DNA of 64,000 nucleotides from Shewanella sp. VB17. GTDB taxonomy: Bacteria; Pseudomonadota; Gammaproteobacteria; Enterobacterales; Shewanellaceae. A model generated the notes under the pieces. The model did no database searches. It was not told the origin of the DNA and saw only the letters and a list, made by a program, of their open reading frames with translations. Location of the stretch: assembly GCF_013248905.1 (NCBI RefSeq), contig NZ_JABRVS010000001.1:3968001-4032000 (forward strand). Direction: 5' to 3'. Positions 15,791-24,573 of this stretch are shown here, in pieces. Within the stretch, counting starts at the first letter, position 1. Each line of letters starts with the position of its first letter. The translations under genes and the position numbers were made by a program.

Positions 15791-16603
15791 GTGAATATCA
15801 TTAAGCCAGACTCAATATCTTTCACGACTCACCACCTGCATATGTGTTTTAAGGAAACAGGCTCTGTTCTCTCATCTGGCACTGGGTTTATTTATAAGTA
15901 TGAAGCTGATTTTTACTTGATCACTAATTGGCATAATGTATCCGGTAAAAATCCAATTACTGGTAAATGCCTTTCTGATACGTTGGCCGTACCTGATTTT
16001 ATTAGCACATTATTTAGGGAAATTGAACAGCCTGCTAATTGTAAAAGAGAGCCAATTTCTCTCTTCAATGATAGCCTGATGATGGAGCCTGTCTGGTACG
16101 AACATCCTGAGTACACCAACAAAGTTGATGTTGTCGCCATCCCTATTTCTAAAGATATCTCAACAAAATATAAACTTTTTCCAATCAATGAAATTGAATT
16201 TGGCGATGAATATAATGAAGAGGTCGCTGACGATGTTTTTGTCATTGGATATCCCTTCTCTGATATGACCTACCTACAAATGCCTATTTGGAAAAAAGCC
16301 AGCATAGCAACTGAACCTGATATCAATATTGAAGGACTGCCTAAGATTCTTATAGATACCGCAACAAGATCTGGATTATCTGGCTCTCCTGCAATTATGC
16401 AGCGTATTGGAATTCATGGAATGGTAGATGGAAAAATGCTTCCAGCGACGAGCATAGGAAGGGTTAGGAATTTTTTAGGGGTATATTCAGGTAGAGTTGG
16501 TGATGATGAATTTAAGGCCCAGCTGGGAGTTGTTTGGAAGGCAAGAGTTATTGATGAAATTATCACAGCTAAAAAAATCGGAACTGCTCCATGTTTGGTA
16601 TAA
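15791..16603 (+). CDS. Trypsin-like serine peptidase, apparently cytoplasmic
   Basis: The 270-residue protein starts with GTG. It has a chymotrypsin-fold triad by pattern: His in YLITNWHNVSG (about residue 53), Asp in NKVDVVAIPIS (about 117), and Ser in the GLSGSPAIM loop (about 200). There is no signal peptide, PDZ domain or membrane anchor, unlike HtrA/DegP. It resembles the stand-alone serine protease (trypsin-like) proteins sometimes found in accessory or defence regions. No partner gene is adjacent in the same direction. Substrate and role are unknown. Confidence 0.8.
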   Translation: MNIIKPDSISFTTHHLHMCFKETGSVLSSGTGFIYKYEADFYLITNWHNVSGKNPITGKCLSDTLAVPDFISTLFREIEQPANCKREPISLFNDSLMMEPVWYEHPEYTNKVDVVAIPISKDISTKYKLFPINEIEFGDEYNEEVADDVFVIGYPFSDMTYLQMPIWKKASIATEPDINIEGLPKILIDTATRSGLSGSPAIMQRIGIHGMVDGKMLPATSIGRVRNFLGVYSGRVGDDEFKAQLGVVWKARVIDEIITAKKIGTAPCLV

Positions 16604-16697
16604 CAAACGAGTCAAATACTCAGGCGTTAACTTTATGAAGGTTTATATAGAATAAAAAAGTCATAGAAGAAAGTCGGGACAGACATATCTTATGTTG

Positions 16698-17333
16698 TTA
16701 GCTACGATCTGATTTGAGCCACTTTTTAACTGGAATAATCCACTCAGGAAGAGGCTTATAAAATGCACCATGTTCTTTACCAGTAGTAATGGAGATCTCT
16801 TTAAACGTGTTAACTTTTTTACTGCGATCAATTAAGAATTGACAGGATCCAACACCATCAGAAGTTTCAAATACAGAAAACACATGCCCGATCACTTCTA
16901 ATTCAGGGTTGTTTTTAATAACTTTGGAACATCCAGCTAAAATAACAAAATTAACTTTTTCGGAGGCTAAGTAGTTTGAAGTTAATACAGTTATAGCTCC
17001 GCCACGCGAAAAACCAACGAAAGTAATATTTTCAGGTTTAACACCATTGTTGATAAGAGCATTGGCATTTTCAGTTAATTTTTTGGCAAATTCTCTTGGA
17101 TTTGTATCTTTTGGGCGATGATAAGCAATAAGATTATAGCTATCATCTGAGAGAGATTTTTTAATTTCAGGAAAGTCATACATTCCCCAACGTGGATTTA
17201 TTGGTGTTGGGTTTTTACCTTCTACGATAAAGCCATGAGAATAGAATACATATTTTTCATTTGGTTTGATTTCATTGGGAAAACTTTCATATATATTATT
17301 AGCAATACAACTTGATGATAGAAATAAACCCAT
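16698..17333 (-). CDS. Alpha/beta-hydrolase fold protein, probably exported
   Basis: The protein has a hydrolase oxyanion motif (VFYSHGFIVEGKNPTP), the nucleophile elbow GFSRGG with Ser at about residue 109, and a late His in TTGKEHGAFYKPLP. ATG 17333 gives 211 residues starting MGLFLSSSCIANN, an unusually short export signal. The frame is open for 14 more codons upstream (reading ATC ATC AAA ATT CTA ATA TCT), giving a better lipoprotein-like signal, but contains no ATG, GTG or TTG. AAAGGAAA lies just upstream of that extension. Either a rare ATT/ATC-type start is used, or the original start was lost. Enzyme substrate unknown. Confidence 0.75.
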   Translation of the reverse strand: MGLFLSSSCIANNIYESFPNEIKPNEKYVFYSHGFIVEGKNPTPINPRWGMYDFPEIKKSLSDDSYNLIAYHRPKDTNPREFAKKLTENANALINNGVKPENITFVGFSRGGAITVLTSNYLASEKVNFVILAGCSKVIKNNPELEVIGHVFSVFETSDGVGSCQFLIDRSKKVNTFKEISITTGKEHGAFYKPLPEWIIPVKKWLKSDRS

Positions 17334-17483
17334 GGCAGCAGATATTAGAATTTTGATGATTATTTCCTTTAGTCGCTAACGCCGTTTTAAGCAGAAAATT
17401 GCAGTTGGCTAAAATGTGTGAGGTACGAACACGGTGTTTTTCAATGTAATTTGTCAGACTTGGAAACCCTTATTAGGCATCGG

Positions 17484-17942
17484 CTATTCTTTCACAATTT
17501 TAGAAGCATATGTAAGGCAAACCTCAGAGTTCCACATAACCTTTATAGCAACCACATAACCTTCTTTAGGCGAAATTATAAATTTGCCTACATAGTTATC
17601 CTTGTTCATTATAAAATCGATAAAGTCACCTAAAACACCTTGAATTTGTAATTTTTCACGATATTGATCTTTAGGCTCACAAAATATTTGTGAGCCATCA
17701 GGTAACTTTTCCTCAACGCAGTTATCTACCCGTTCACGAGTGTAGTAAACAAGAAATAATTCAGGTGAACCTTCTGACTTATATACGCTACGGGGAATAG
17801 ATAACTGATACAGGTTATTTTCATCTAACTCCTTAACCTGAATTAATTTATCATATTCTTCACCTTGATTTGGAATTGTACAAGCAACACTTTTAACAAG
17901 TGAAAACATGCAAAACATTATCACCAAAAACGATTTAATCAT
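17484..17942 (-). CDS. Small exported protein of unknown function
   Basis: The 152-residue protein begins with a clear signal peptide (MIKSFLVIMFCMFSLVKSVA, cleavage near residue 20), followed at once by a Cys. The mature part has four cysteines, at about positions 21, 75, 88 and 142, probably two disulphides in the periplasm. I recognise no family. It is upstream of the hydrolase gene on the same strand, about 150 bases apart, so co-transcription is possible. Confidence 0.7.
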   Translation of the reverse strand: MIKSFLVIMFCMFSLVKSVACTIPNQGEEYDKLIQVKELDENNLYQLSIPRSVYKSEGSPELFLVYYTRERVDNCVEEKLPDGSQIFCEPKDQYREKLQIQGVLGDFIDFIMNKDNYVGKFIISPKEGYVVAIKVMWNSEVCLTYASKIVKE

Positions 17943-18088
17943 CTAGACCCCTAATAGCTTGCTAACTAGCAGCGCAGATAACATATTATCTGCGCGTCTT
18001 GATAACGTTTTCCGCACAAACTATAACCTATTGTTTTAAAAGATAACATAAAAATGATTAGGATATTATCGATACAATATTGCCAACC

Positions 18089-18723
18089 ACCAAACCAGCC
18101 CAATGAGCCCAACCAAAAGATACTTGAAACTTGTTATCCGGTAAGTTCACCAATTTTTGTCCAAAAGCGTGCTAGCAACCAAAACTCAAATCGAAGAAAC
18201 GATGCTTTGCTTTTGATAAAGGTGTAGATACGGCAGTGAGCTTCGATGACAAGGATGTCATCGTAGAGACTACAGGGATCGTACTCGCGTCGTCTCACTG
18301 AAGTATCTGCACATAAGCCCACGGCAGGTGATAAGTTAAATTTAGGTTATGGTTATCAATAAGCCAATCAAACACCAAACCAGCCCAATGAGCCCAACCA
18401 AAAGATACTTGAAACTTGTTATCCGACAAGTTCACCAACTTTTGTCCAAAACCATCTCAGCAACCAAAAGCTTCAATCGAAGAAACGAGTCTTGGCTTTA
18501 TACAAAGGTGTGAACGCGGCTGTGACCTTCCGTGACAGGGAAATCACGGCAGAGGCTATAGGGATATATTCACGCCGTGTCACTGAAGTGTTCGCACAGT
18601 TCTCGCCGAACAGGCGTTAAACACCAATTAAATTTTGGCCATCAATAAGCCGACCCAACACCAAACCTGCCCAATGAACCCAACAACAAAGAGACTTGAA
18701 ACTTGTTATCCGACAAGTTCACC
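18089..18723. repeat. 285-bp structured tandem repeat, about 2.2 copies
   Basis: Unit 1 begins at 18089, unit 2 at 18374 and a partial unit 3 at 18660, periods of 285 and 286 bases. Each begins ACCAAACCAGCCCAATGAGC (variant in unit 3), continues with ACTTGAAACTTGTTATCCG, and has an inner hairpin such as GATGACAAGGATGTCATC (18246-18263) or CGTGACAGGGAAATCACG (18530-18547), then a CACTGAAGT stretch. Units 1 and 2 differ at many positions, so the copies are not recent. From memory, sequences like this are scattered in Shewanella intergenic regions. Short frames in it look like chance. Confidence 0.85.
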
Positions 18724-18735
18724 CTCACCCCTTGT

Positions 18736-19350
18736 CTATTCTCCTAACCCTAGCCCCACTTTCTGCATATAACTCAGCAGCGCCATGGCATCTGGTGTCC
18801 CTGTAGATTGTAATCCCTGCACTACACCAAGCTGATCGGCAACGCTGCGATGTTGACCCAGTTTTTGCTTGCCTTGCATATGAGTTATTTCAATTTTAAA
18901 TCCAATGATCCCACTGGCCAGTCTATCTCGGTATTCATCGCTAAGTCGGTCGCGCTTAACCAATAACTCTGGCTCATAGGTATTAACGGTTTCATCCAGT
19001 GCTTTTATGGTTTCATCATTAGACAGCAAATGCATCTTGCCCTTAAGGTGAACAGCTGCATAGTTCCAAGTCGGCACCGCAGGCGATGAGGCGTACCAGC
19101 TTGGGGAGATATAATTGTGGGGTCCTTGTAAAACCACCAGTACATTGTGCTTATCTTGTGCGGCCAAATGACGGTTTGCCTTAGAAAAATGTCCATAAAG
19201 CGTCCCCCGCTCACCCTCAAATTTTTTGAGTAAAAATGGCAGGTGATTAGCATCAAGTTGCTCAGATATTAGAGTGCCAAAACTAAATTTATCAATAAAG
19301 TCATTCATTAACTCTCTATTTTCAATCGTCATGCTTGCTGGGATATACAT
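18736..19350 (-). CDS. PaiB-like FMN-binding protein
   Basis: The 204-residue protein matches the PaiB/FMN-binding split-barrel family: MYIPASMTIENRELMNDFI at the start, HLPFLLKKFEGERGTLYGHF and ANRHLAAQ in the middle, VVLQGPHNYISPSWYAS as the flavin-site stretch, and GKQKLGQHRS near the end. Bacillus PaiB is described as a transcriptional repressor partner of the acetyltransferase PaiA. Here the next gene upstream on the same strand is a GNAT acetyltransferase 51 bases away, so a PaiAB-like pair is plausible. Length is typical for the family. Confidence 0.9.
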   Translation of the reverse strand: MYIPASMTIENRELMNDFIDKFSFGTLISEQLDANHLPFLLKKFEGERGTLYGHFSKANRHLAAQDKHNVLVVLQGPHNYISPSWYASSPAVPTWNYAAVHLKGKMHLLSNDETIKALDETVNTYEPELLVKRDRLSDEYRDRLASGIIGFKIEITHMQGKQKLGQHRSVADQLGVVQGLQSTGTPDAMALLSYMQKVGLGLGE

Positions 19351-19401
19351 CTACTTTCCTTTTAATAAACCCGATTCAAGTACCATAAACACATCACCAA
19401 C

Positions 19402-20022
19402 CTAGGTGATTGCCATTTTAGCCTGCAGATCAGTCTTAACCTGCGGCCACTCTTGCTCGGTGATACTAAAAATAGCCGTATTCCTGAAGCTGCCATCAGG
19501 TAAAATTCGGCTATTGCGCAACACACCTTCAAATTTTGCCCCTATACGCAAAATGGCCTTACGTGATGTTTGATTTTTTTCATGGGTTTTTATCTCAACT
19601 CGAATGGCCCCCAACACTTCAAAGGCATGTTGTAGCAATAAAAATTTCGCCTGAGTATTCACATGAGTACGCTGGAATTTAGGCGTAATAAAGCTATGAC
19701 CAATTTCAATATTTCGGTCATCACGCCTAATTGAGCAATAGCGAGTGCTACCTATTATTTCCTGACTGTGATTATCGATAATCACAAATGGCACTTGATG
19801 ACCTAACTCACACTCTGTCAATGCTTTATCAATCCAAGCAGCGGTATTTTCCAAAGATTGGCATGGATTCGGGCTCATCCACCTCCATATCTGTTCATGG
19901 TTACCTGCGTGATAGAAGCCCTCTCTATCTTTACTCGTTAACGGTTTAAGCCTAACGTCTTTCGATTCAAGTGTAATAGCTTGGGGATTGAACGCTGTTG
20001 ATGTCTGCACGTGATGCCTCAT
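19402..20022 (-). CDS. GNAT-family N-acetyltransferase (RimJ/RimL type)
   Basis: The 206-residue protein has the pattern VRLKPLTSKDREGFYHAGNH at the N-terminus, IEIGHSFITPKFQRTHVNTQ as the acetyl-CoA binding region, and the RimJ/RimL-type stretch VEIKTHEKNQTSRKAILRIGA. It would acetylate an amine on a protein or small molecule; the substrate is unknown. It is divergent from the MocR regulator at 20102, with a 79-base shared control region, and runs into the PaiB-like gene, so this pair is the likeliest target of that regulator (inference). Confidence 0.88.
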   Translation of the reverse strand: MRHHVQTSTAFNPQAITLESKDVRLKPLTSKDREGFYHAGNHEQIWRWMSPNPCQSLENTAAWIDKALTECELGHQVPFVIIDNHSQEIIGSTRYCSIRRDDRNIEIGHSFITPKFQRTHVNTQAKFLLLQHAFEVLGAIRVEIKTHEKNQTSRKAILRIGAKFEGVLRNSRILPDGSFRNTAIFSITEQEWPQVKTDLQAKMAIT

Positions 20023-20101
20023 GTTGACATTGATATAGGTTATTGTTGCAGTATTTGGTATAAGTTAAACACCCAGATTTTAAAAGTGTCCTATACCAGT
20101 A

Positions 20102-21556
20102 ATGAAAATGCTCACACTCACTGTCGATAAACACGCCAAACCTAAGTTTTTGCACATCGCTAGCGCAATCAGATCAGCCATCAAACAGGGGCAAGTTAGC
20201 GCGAGTGAGGCTCTGCCCTCTGCCCGCCAACTTGCTGAGCAATTACACACTAACCGCCATACGATAATGGCGGCTTACCAAGAGTTAATCGCACAAGGTT
20301 GGGTTGAATCTATTGAGCGTCAGGGTTATAAGGTGGTTGAGTCATTTCCTGTTGAATCCAGTCGACATACAAAAGCCAATATAGAAGCCAATAAAAGCAC
20401 ATTTAAGTGGCCATTAACCCCACTCATTCTAGATGTTCATCGTGGTAAACCCGCCCATGAATATCGCTATAACTTTGCCGGAGGCAACCCAGATATATCC
20501 GCTTTCCCTTTTCATGAACTCAAACCCTTTATGAGTGACTGTCTCACCCGGCCAGATCTCCCTCATCTGTCCTATGGCAATAACGCAGGCAATCAGCAAT
20601 TCATCTCGCAAGTCGCAACCTATTTACGTCGTGCACGTTCAATCACAGATAAAGACATTATTACCGTCAACGGCTCACAGGAAGCGTTATATTTAATTTC
20701 TCGTGTTTTACTAAAGCTAGGCGCTAAGGTTGCCGTTGAATCCCTAGGCTATCGACCTGCATGGAACGCCTTTAAAACAGCGGGAGCAGAACTGGTCGCT
20801 ATCAAACAACATTCCAAGGGCATTGATATTGACCACTTAACTCAGTTGGTTAAAAACCAAGATATCTCACTGATTTATCTAACACCTTTACATCAGTACC
20901 CAACGACGGTGACCTTACCTATCCATGAAAGAATTAAAATTTACCAACTCGCTGCCCGCTATAACGTCGCGATTATCGAAGATGATTACGATCATGAATT
21001 TCATTATGCCAGCCAGCCCTTAGCCCCTTTGGCCGCTGACGACCCTAAAGGACTCGTCATTTATGTGGCTACTTTCTCTAAAATTATGTTCCCCGGTTGC
21101 CGTATTGGTTACATGGCCGTGGACAAATCATTAACGCAAGCACTCATCAACTACCGCAGCGTCATGAATCATAAACCCAATGTGTTAATGCAAGATGCCA
21201 TAGGCCGTTGGATGAAAGACGGCGCGTTTGAAAGGCATTTAAGGCGAACCACAAAACAATATCAACAAAGGCGGGATCATCTCGTCTCAGCACTTAAAAA
21301 CTATCAAGAACAAGGGCTAGATATTAGCTTTACTGTTCCTGACGGGGGGATGGCTATCTGGCTAGATGTGAAAAAAAATGCCAAGGAATTAGAGCAATTT
21401 GGTTTAGCCAATGATGTTTATTTAGTCTCTGAATCAAGCTTTCACCTAGCGCAAAAAAATAATCAAAATCGCTATATTCGCCTTGGTTTTGCCGGAATGA
21501 AACCAGAACAACTCACCTTGGGGCTGGCTAAACTATTTGATTATTTCTCTCAATGA
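20102..21556 (+). CDS. MocR/PdxR-type GntR regulator with aminotransferase-like domain
   Basis: The 484-residue protein has an N-terminal GntR winged helix (ALPSARQLAEQLHTNRHTIM, about 38-60). Its C-terminal fold-type I PLP domain has the Asp motif VAIIEDDYDHEFHY, the PLP-lysine region ATFSKIMFPGCRIGYM with the Schiff-base Lys, and an Arg in RYIRLGFAG. MocR proteins sense PLP or amino compounds and usually control a neighbouring gene. It is divergent from the GNAT-PaiB pair and upstream of the PLP-dehydratase operon, so it could control either. Confidence 0.9.
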   Translation: MKMLTLTVDKHAKPKFLHIASAIRSAIKQGQVSASEALPSARQLAEQLHTNRHTIMAAYQELIAQGWVESIERQGYKVVESFPVESSRHTKANIEANKSTFKWPLTPLILDVHRGKPAHEYRYNFAGGNPDISAFPFHELKPFMSDCLTRPDLPHLSYGNNAGNQQFISQVATYLRRARSITDKDIITVNGSQEALYLISRVLLKLGAKVAVESLGYRPAWNAFKTAGAELVAIKQHSKGIDIDHLTQLVKNQDISLIYLTPLHQYPTTVTLPIHERIKIYQLAARYNVAIIEDDYDHEFHYASQPLAPLAADDPKGLVIYVATFSKIMFPGCRIGYMAVDKSLTQALINYRSVMNHKPNVLMQDAIGRWMKDGAFERHLRRTTKQYQQRRDHLVSALKNYQEQGLDISFTVPDGGMAIWLDVKKNAKELEQFGLANDVYLVSESSFHLAQKNNQNRYIRLGFAGMKPEQLTLGLAKLFDYFSQ

Positions 21557-21700
21557 TCCAGGCAATAATTGACTTGCCAACATCATCTAACTCGCGTAAA
21601 ACATACTTTGTAGTTCAAATTGAACTTTTAAGTACAACCATTTAAAATACCAACGTTGAAAATAGATATTTTAAACACTCACAAAGTCACTGGAGCCTAC

Positions 21701-22702
21701 ATGTCTTTATCCGATACCCTATTTAGCAAGACAACAATGCTACTTAAAAATAATTTTTACAGTGAAAAAGGTGTCCACAAAACCCCTTTACTGCATGCTG
21801 TGGAATTATCCAAACTGTTAGGCTGCCAGCTGTATCTCAAATGTGAAAACCTGCAAAATACCGGCAGCTTTAAAATAAGGGGCGCGACCAGTGCCATTAG
21901 TCGTCTTTCGCCCACACAAAAAATGGCTGGCGTGGTGACCGCAAGCTCTGGTAATCATGGCGTAGGCACCGCTTTAGCAGGGCAAAGCTTAGGTGTGCCG
22001 GTGCATATTTATGTGCCAGAATCGGTGAGCGCTATCAAGGCTGATAAAATCATCGCTATGGGCGCATCACTGCACAAGGTATCTGGAGGAACAGAAAATG
22101 CTGAACGTAAAGCCCAAGAAGTGGCAGCGCAATCACCATTAACCTACATCAGCCCTTATAACCATATTGATGTCATTGCAGGTCAAGGTACCATTGCACA
22201 TGAGATTGTTGATGAACTCCCCAAGATAGATTCATTACTTATCAGTGTCGGAGGCGGCGGATTGATTTCGGGAATGGCTGCCAATATGCGCCATTTAAGT
22301 CCTGCCACTGAGATTGTGGGGATCTGGGCTGAACATTCCCCTGTCATGCTAACCTGTATGGAAGCTGGAAAAGTGACCCACGTCCCTGAATTACCCACCT
22401 TATCAGACGGCACCGCTGGTGGGCTCGATGATGATGTGATAACCCTTCCCCTATGCCAAGCACTAATTAATCAAACCAGACTGGTGTCAGAGATGGACAT
22501 TGCTAACGCAATGGCGCTTGTTAAACACTATCATGGATTCACCATTGAGGGCGCAGCAGGTGCTGCGCTTGCTTGTGCGATTAAATACCCAGAAAGCTTT
22601 GTAGGCAAGACCATAGTGGTGGTGCTGTGCGGCGCTAATATCACAGATAAAAAATTTACCGATGCCATGAATATGCTTGGAGATGACAATGGAACTATTT
22701 AA
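21701..22702 (+). CDS. PLP-dependent threonine/serine dehydratase-like enzyme
   Basis: This is a fold-type II PLP enzyme with the lysine motif NTGSFKIRGA, the substrate loop ASSGNHGVGTALAG, the glycine-rich phosphate site SVGGGGLISGMA, and a late LCGANIT. I chose ATG 21701 (TGGAGCC at good spacing), giving 333 residues; a TTG at 21656 would add 15. The family includes catabolic threonine dehydratases, beta-hydroxyaspartate dehydratases and the ectoine-pathway EutB. The next gene overlaps it and encodes an ornithine-cyclodeaminase-like protein, the same pairing as EutB-EutC and BhcB-BhcD, so a hydroxy-amino-acid route is as likely as plain threonine deamination. No ectoine hydrolase genes are near. 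Confidence 0.88.
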   Translation: MSLSDTLFSKTTMLLKNNFYSEKGVHKTPLLHAVELSKLLGCQLYLKCENLQNTGSFKIRGATSAISRLSPTQKMAGVVTASSGNHGVGTALAGQSLGVPVHIYVPESVSAIKADKIIAMGASLHKVSGGTENAERKAQEVAAQSPLTYISPYNHIDVIAGQGTIAHEIVDELPKIDSLLISVGGGGLISGMAANMRHLSPATEIVGIWAEHSPVMLTCMEAGKVTHVPELPTLSDGTAGGLDDDVITLPLCQALINQTRLVSEMDIANAMALVKHYHGFTIEGAAGAALACAIKYPESFVGKTIVVVLCGANITDKKFTDAMNMLGDDNGTI

Positions 22703-23639
22703 AGCAGCTTCGATAGCCCAAGCATTGCCCACACTCGATGAACTGATCGGCGCACTAAAACAAGGTTATATTGATTTATCTGAGCAAAAATATATTATTC
22801 CTGCCGTCGGATACCTCCCCCTACCCGATGGCGAGCTACACATAAAATATGGCAGATCGTTAGCTGGCGGAATGACGGTCATTAAAATCGCCGCAGGCAG
22901 TTATAAAAACCATCTTCAGGGACTGCCCGCTTCAAGTGGCTGCTTGTTATTACTTAATAGCCTCACAGGCATCCCCATCGCGCTCTTACAAGATAATGGC
23001 TTGCTCACAGATATTAGAACCGCTGTTGCGGGGGCCTTGATGGCAAAAGAATTATCCCCACTGGCTCAGCATATCGGATTGATTGGCGCCGGTGGCCAAG
23101 GGTATTATCAAGCCCTCTATACCTGCCAAGCTCTGGGATTAACTAAGGTATATGCGTGGTCAAGAAGGGATGATAGCCTATATCAATTAGCGTCAAAACT
23201 GGCAGTTCATGGCATTGAACTCAACTGCCTACCTTCAGCACAAGATGTCTGTGAAGTTGCCGACATATTGATCACCACCACCCCAGCGACAACACCCTAC
23301 ATCCAAGCTCAGTGGTTAAAAGCAAATGTACATATTAATGCCATAGGTGCCGATTGCGAAGGTAAATGTGAGTTATCAGCCTGCGTCCTCAAGCAGGCTT
23401 CGTTGCTATTAGCTGACAGTATTAGCCAATGCCTAGATCATGGTGAGTATCAATACCTGCTTGAAGCGCAGCAAAATAAAGTCGCTGAATTCGGTGATTT
23501 TTTGGGAACATCCCAGTATGATGGCAAAGGGATCAGTATCGCTGATTTTACTGGTACTGCGGTGCTTGACATCATTACCGCCAACATGGTTTACCACCAG
23601 CTGCAAAAAACAAACCCAATATCGACTCAACAGAAATAG
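22689..23639 (+). CDS. Ornithine cyclodeaminase / mu-crystallin family oxidoreductase
   Basis: The protein shows AVGYLPLPDGELHIKYGRSL near the start, an Arg-containing DIRTAVAGALMAKEL, the nucleotide-binding GLIGAGGQGYYQALY, and ITTTPATTPYI. This is the layout of ornithine cyclodeaminase, alanine dehydrogenase, iminosuccinate reductase and EutC. I prefer ATG 22689, preceded by GGAG at 6 bases, over a TTG at 22677. It overlaps the dehydratase gene by 14 bases, so they are translationally coupled. It probably acts on the imine or keto product of that enzyme (inference). Confidence 0.88.
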   Translation: MELFKAASIAQALPTLDELIGALKQGYIDLSEQKYIIPAVGYLPLPDGELHIKYGRSLAGGMTVIKIAAGSYKNHLQGLPASSGCLLLLNSLTGIPIALLQDNGLLTDIRTAVAGALMAKELSPLAQHIGLIGAGGQGYYQALYTCQALGLTKVYAWSRRDDSLYQLASKLAVHGIELNCLPSAQDVCEVADILITTTPATTPYIQAQWLKANVHINAIGADCEGKCELSACVLKQASLLLADSISQCLDHGEYQYLLEAQQNKVAEFGDFLGTSQYDGKGISIADFTGTAVLDIITANMVYHQLQKTNPISTQQK

Positions 23640-23645
23640 AGTAAT

Positions 23646-24266
23646 ATGCATACCCAAGAAAAGTTAATTCTCTCACGTTACGCCAGTATTGCTGACGCCA
23701 TCGCCATTTTGCTCAACGGGTATGCCGAAATCGTCATCCATAGCTTACAGACATGTAAAGTACTCTATATTGCCAATAATCTATCTAATCGTGAGATAGG
23801 CTGTGACTCAGGGCTAGATGAGATCAACTTTAATGGGGATGAGACTGTCATCGGCCCATACAATAAGCTCAACTGGGATGGGAAAAATATGCGCGCTATC
23901 AGTGTGATTCTCGGGGATGATAAAAACAGCCCTGATGCCATGATGTGCATCAATATGAATCTAGCGGAATTTGAAGCGGCGAGAGATGTACTGAATTTAT
24001 TCCTCAACAACCGTGCGCTAGTGCCTCAGCCAGAAAAACTATTCCACGATGACTGGCAAGAACGCGTCAATACCTACATACATAACTGGTTAGCAGAGCA
24101 ACAACGCACCCTCATCGGATTATCCCGACAGGAAAAAAAGGCACTGGTATTCGCACTACACGACCATGGCGCTTTCAAAGGTAAATACATCACCACTTAT
24201 GTGGCTAAAACCTTGCAGCTCAGTCGTACCACAGTATTCAATTATCTCAAACAGGTACGATCTTGA
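23646..24266 (+). CDS. YheO/DauR-type regulator (PAS-like plus HTH)
   Basis: The 206-residue protein has the YheO-like sensor domain at residues 1-115 (SRYASIADAIAILLNGYAEI, then IGPYNKLNWDGKNMRAISV and MMCINMNL). Its C-terminal helix-turn-helix reads RQEKKALVFALHDHGAFKGK and YVAKTLQLSRTTVFNYLKQ. DauR of this family represses D-arginine catabolism genes; here it follows the PLP-dehydratase and cyclodeaminase genes by 6 bases and probably controls this operon in response to its amino-acid substrate (inference). Confidence 0.9.
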   Translation: MHTQEKLILSRYASIADAIAILLNGYAEIVIHSLQTCKVLYIANNLSNREIGCDSGLDEINFNGDETVIGPYNKLNWDGKNMRAISVILGDDKNSPDAMMCINMNLAEFEAARDVLNLFLNNRALVPQPEKLFHDDWQERVNTYIHNWLAEQQRTLIGLSRQEKKALVFALHDHGAFKGKYITTYVAKTLQLSRTTVFNYLKQVRS

Positions 24267-24302
24267 CGCTATAGATCGTGAGACCACTTAGGCTCATACA
24301 CA

Positions 24303-24554
24303 ATGTCTAAACCCAACAAGAAAGGCCCAACTCGGACTGTCGATATTTTTTGTGCTAAGTGCAAAACACAACTATTTAAATATCGTAAGGGCGGTAAAGG
24401 GGCCTTAGTCAAATGCTTTAAAGAACGTATTGTCGTCGATCACACTCACACTCCTTGCATCTGCCCCAATTGTAAGCAACCATTCGCCAGAGAGGATTTA
24501 ATCAGAGGAACACCTGCGTTTAAGATAATCAGCGGCAAGGTCACTGTTAAATAA
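24303..24554 (+). CDS. Small zinc-ribbon-like protein
   Basis: This 83-residue basic protein has two CxxC pairs, VDIFCAKCKTQLFKY and TPCICPNCKQPF, as in a zinc ribbon. It sits 36 bases after the YheO-like gene on the same strand. Proteins like this are common and uncharacterised in Shewanella-like genomes. Function unknown; nucleic-acid binding is possible. Confidence 0.75.
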   Translation: MSKPNKKGPTRTVDIFCAKCKTQLFKYRKGGKGALVKCFKERIVVDHTHTPCICPNCKQPFAREDLIRGTPAFKIISGKVTVK

Positions 24555-24573
24555 AAACTTACATTCGGATCAG

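Noticed and set aside
18134..18322. Small minus-strand ORF in the 285-bp repeat
   Set aside because: It lies in a structured tandem repeat, the second unit does not keep the same frame, and the sequence looks like a chance reading.
18089..18723. Tandem repeats considered as a CRISPR array
   Set aside because: Units are 285 bp with diverged interiors; there are no short identical repeats with unique spacers and no cas genes.
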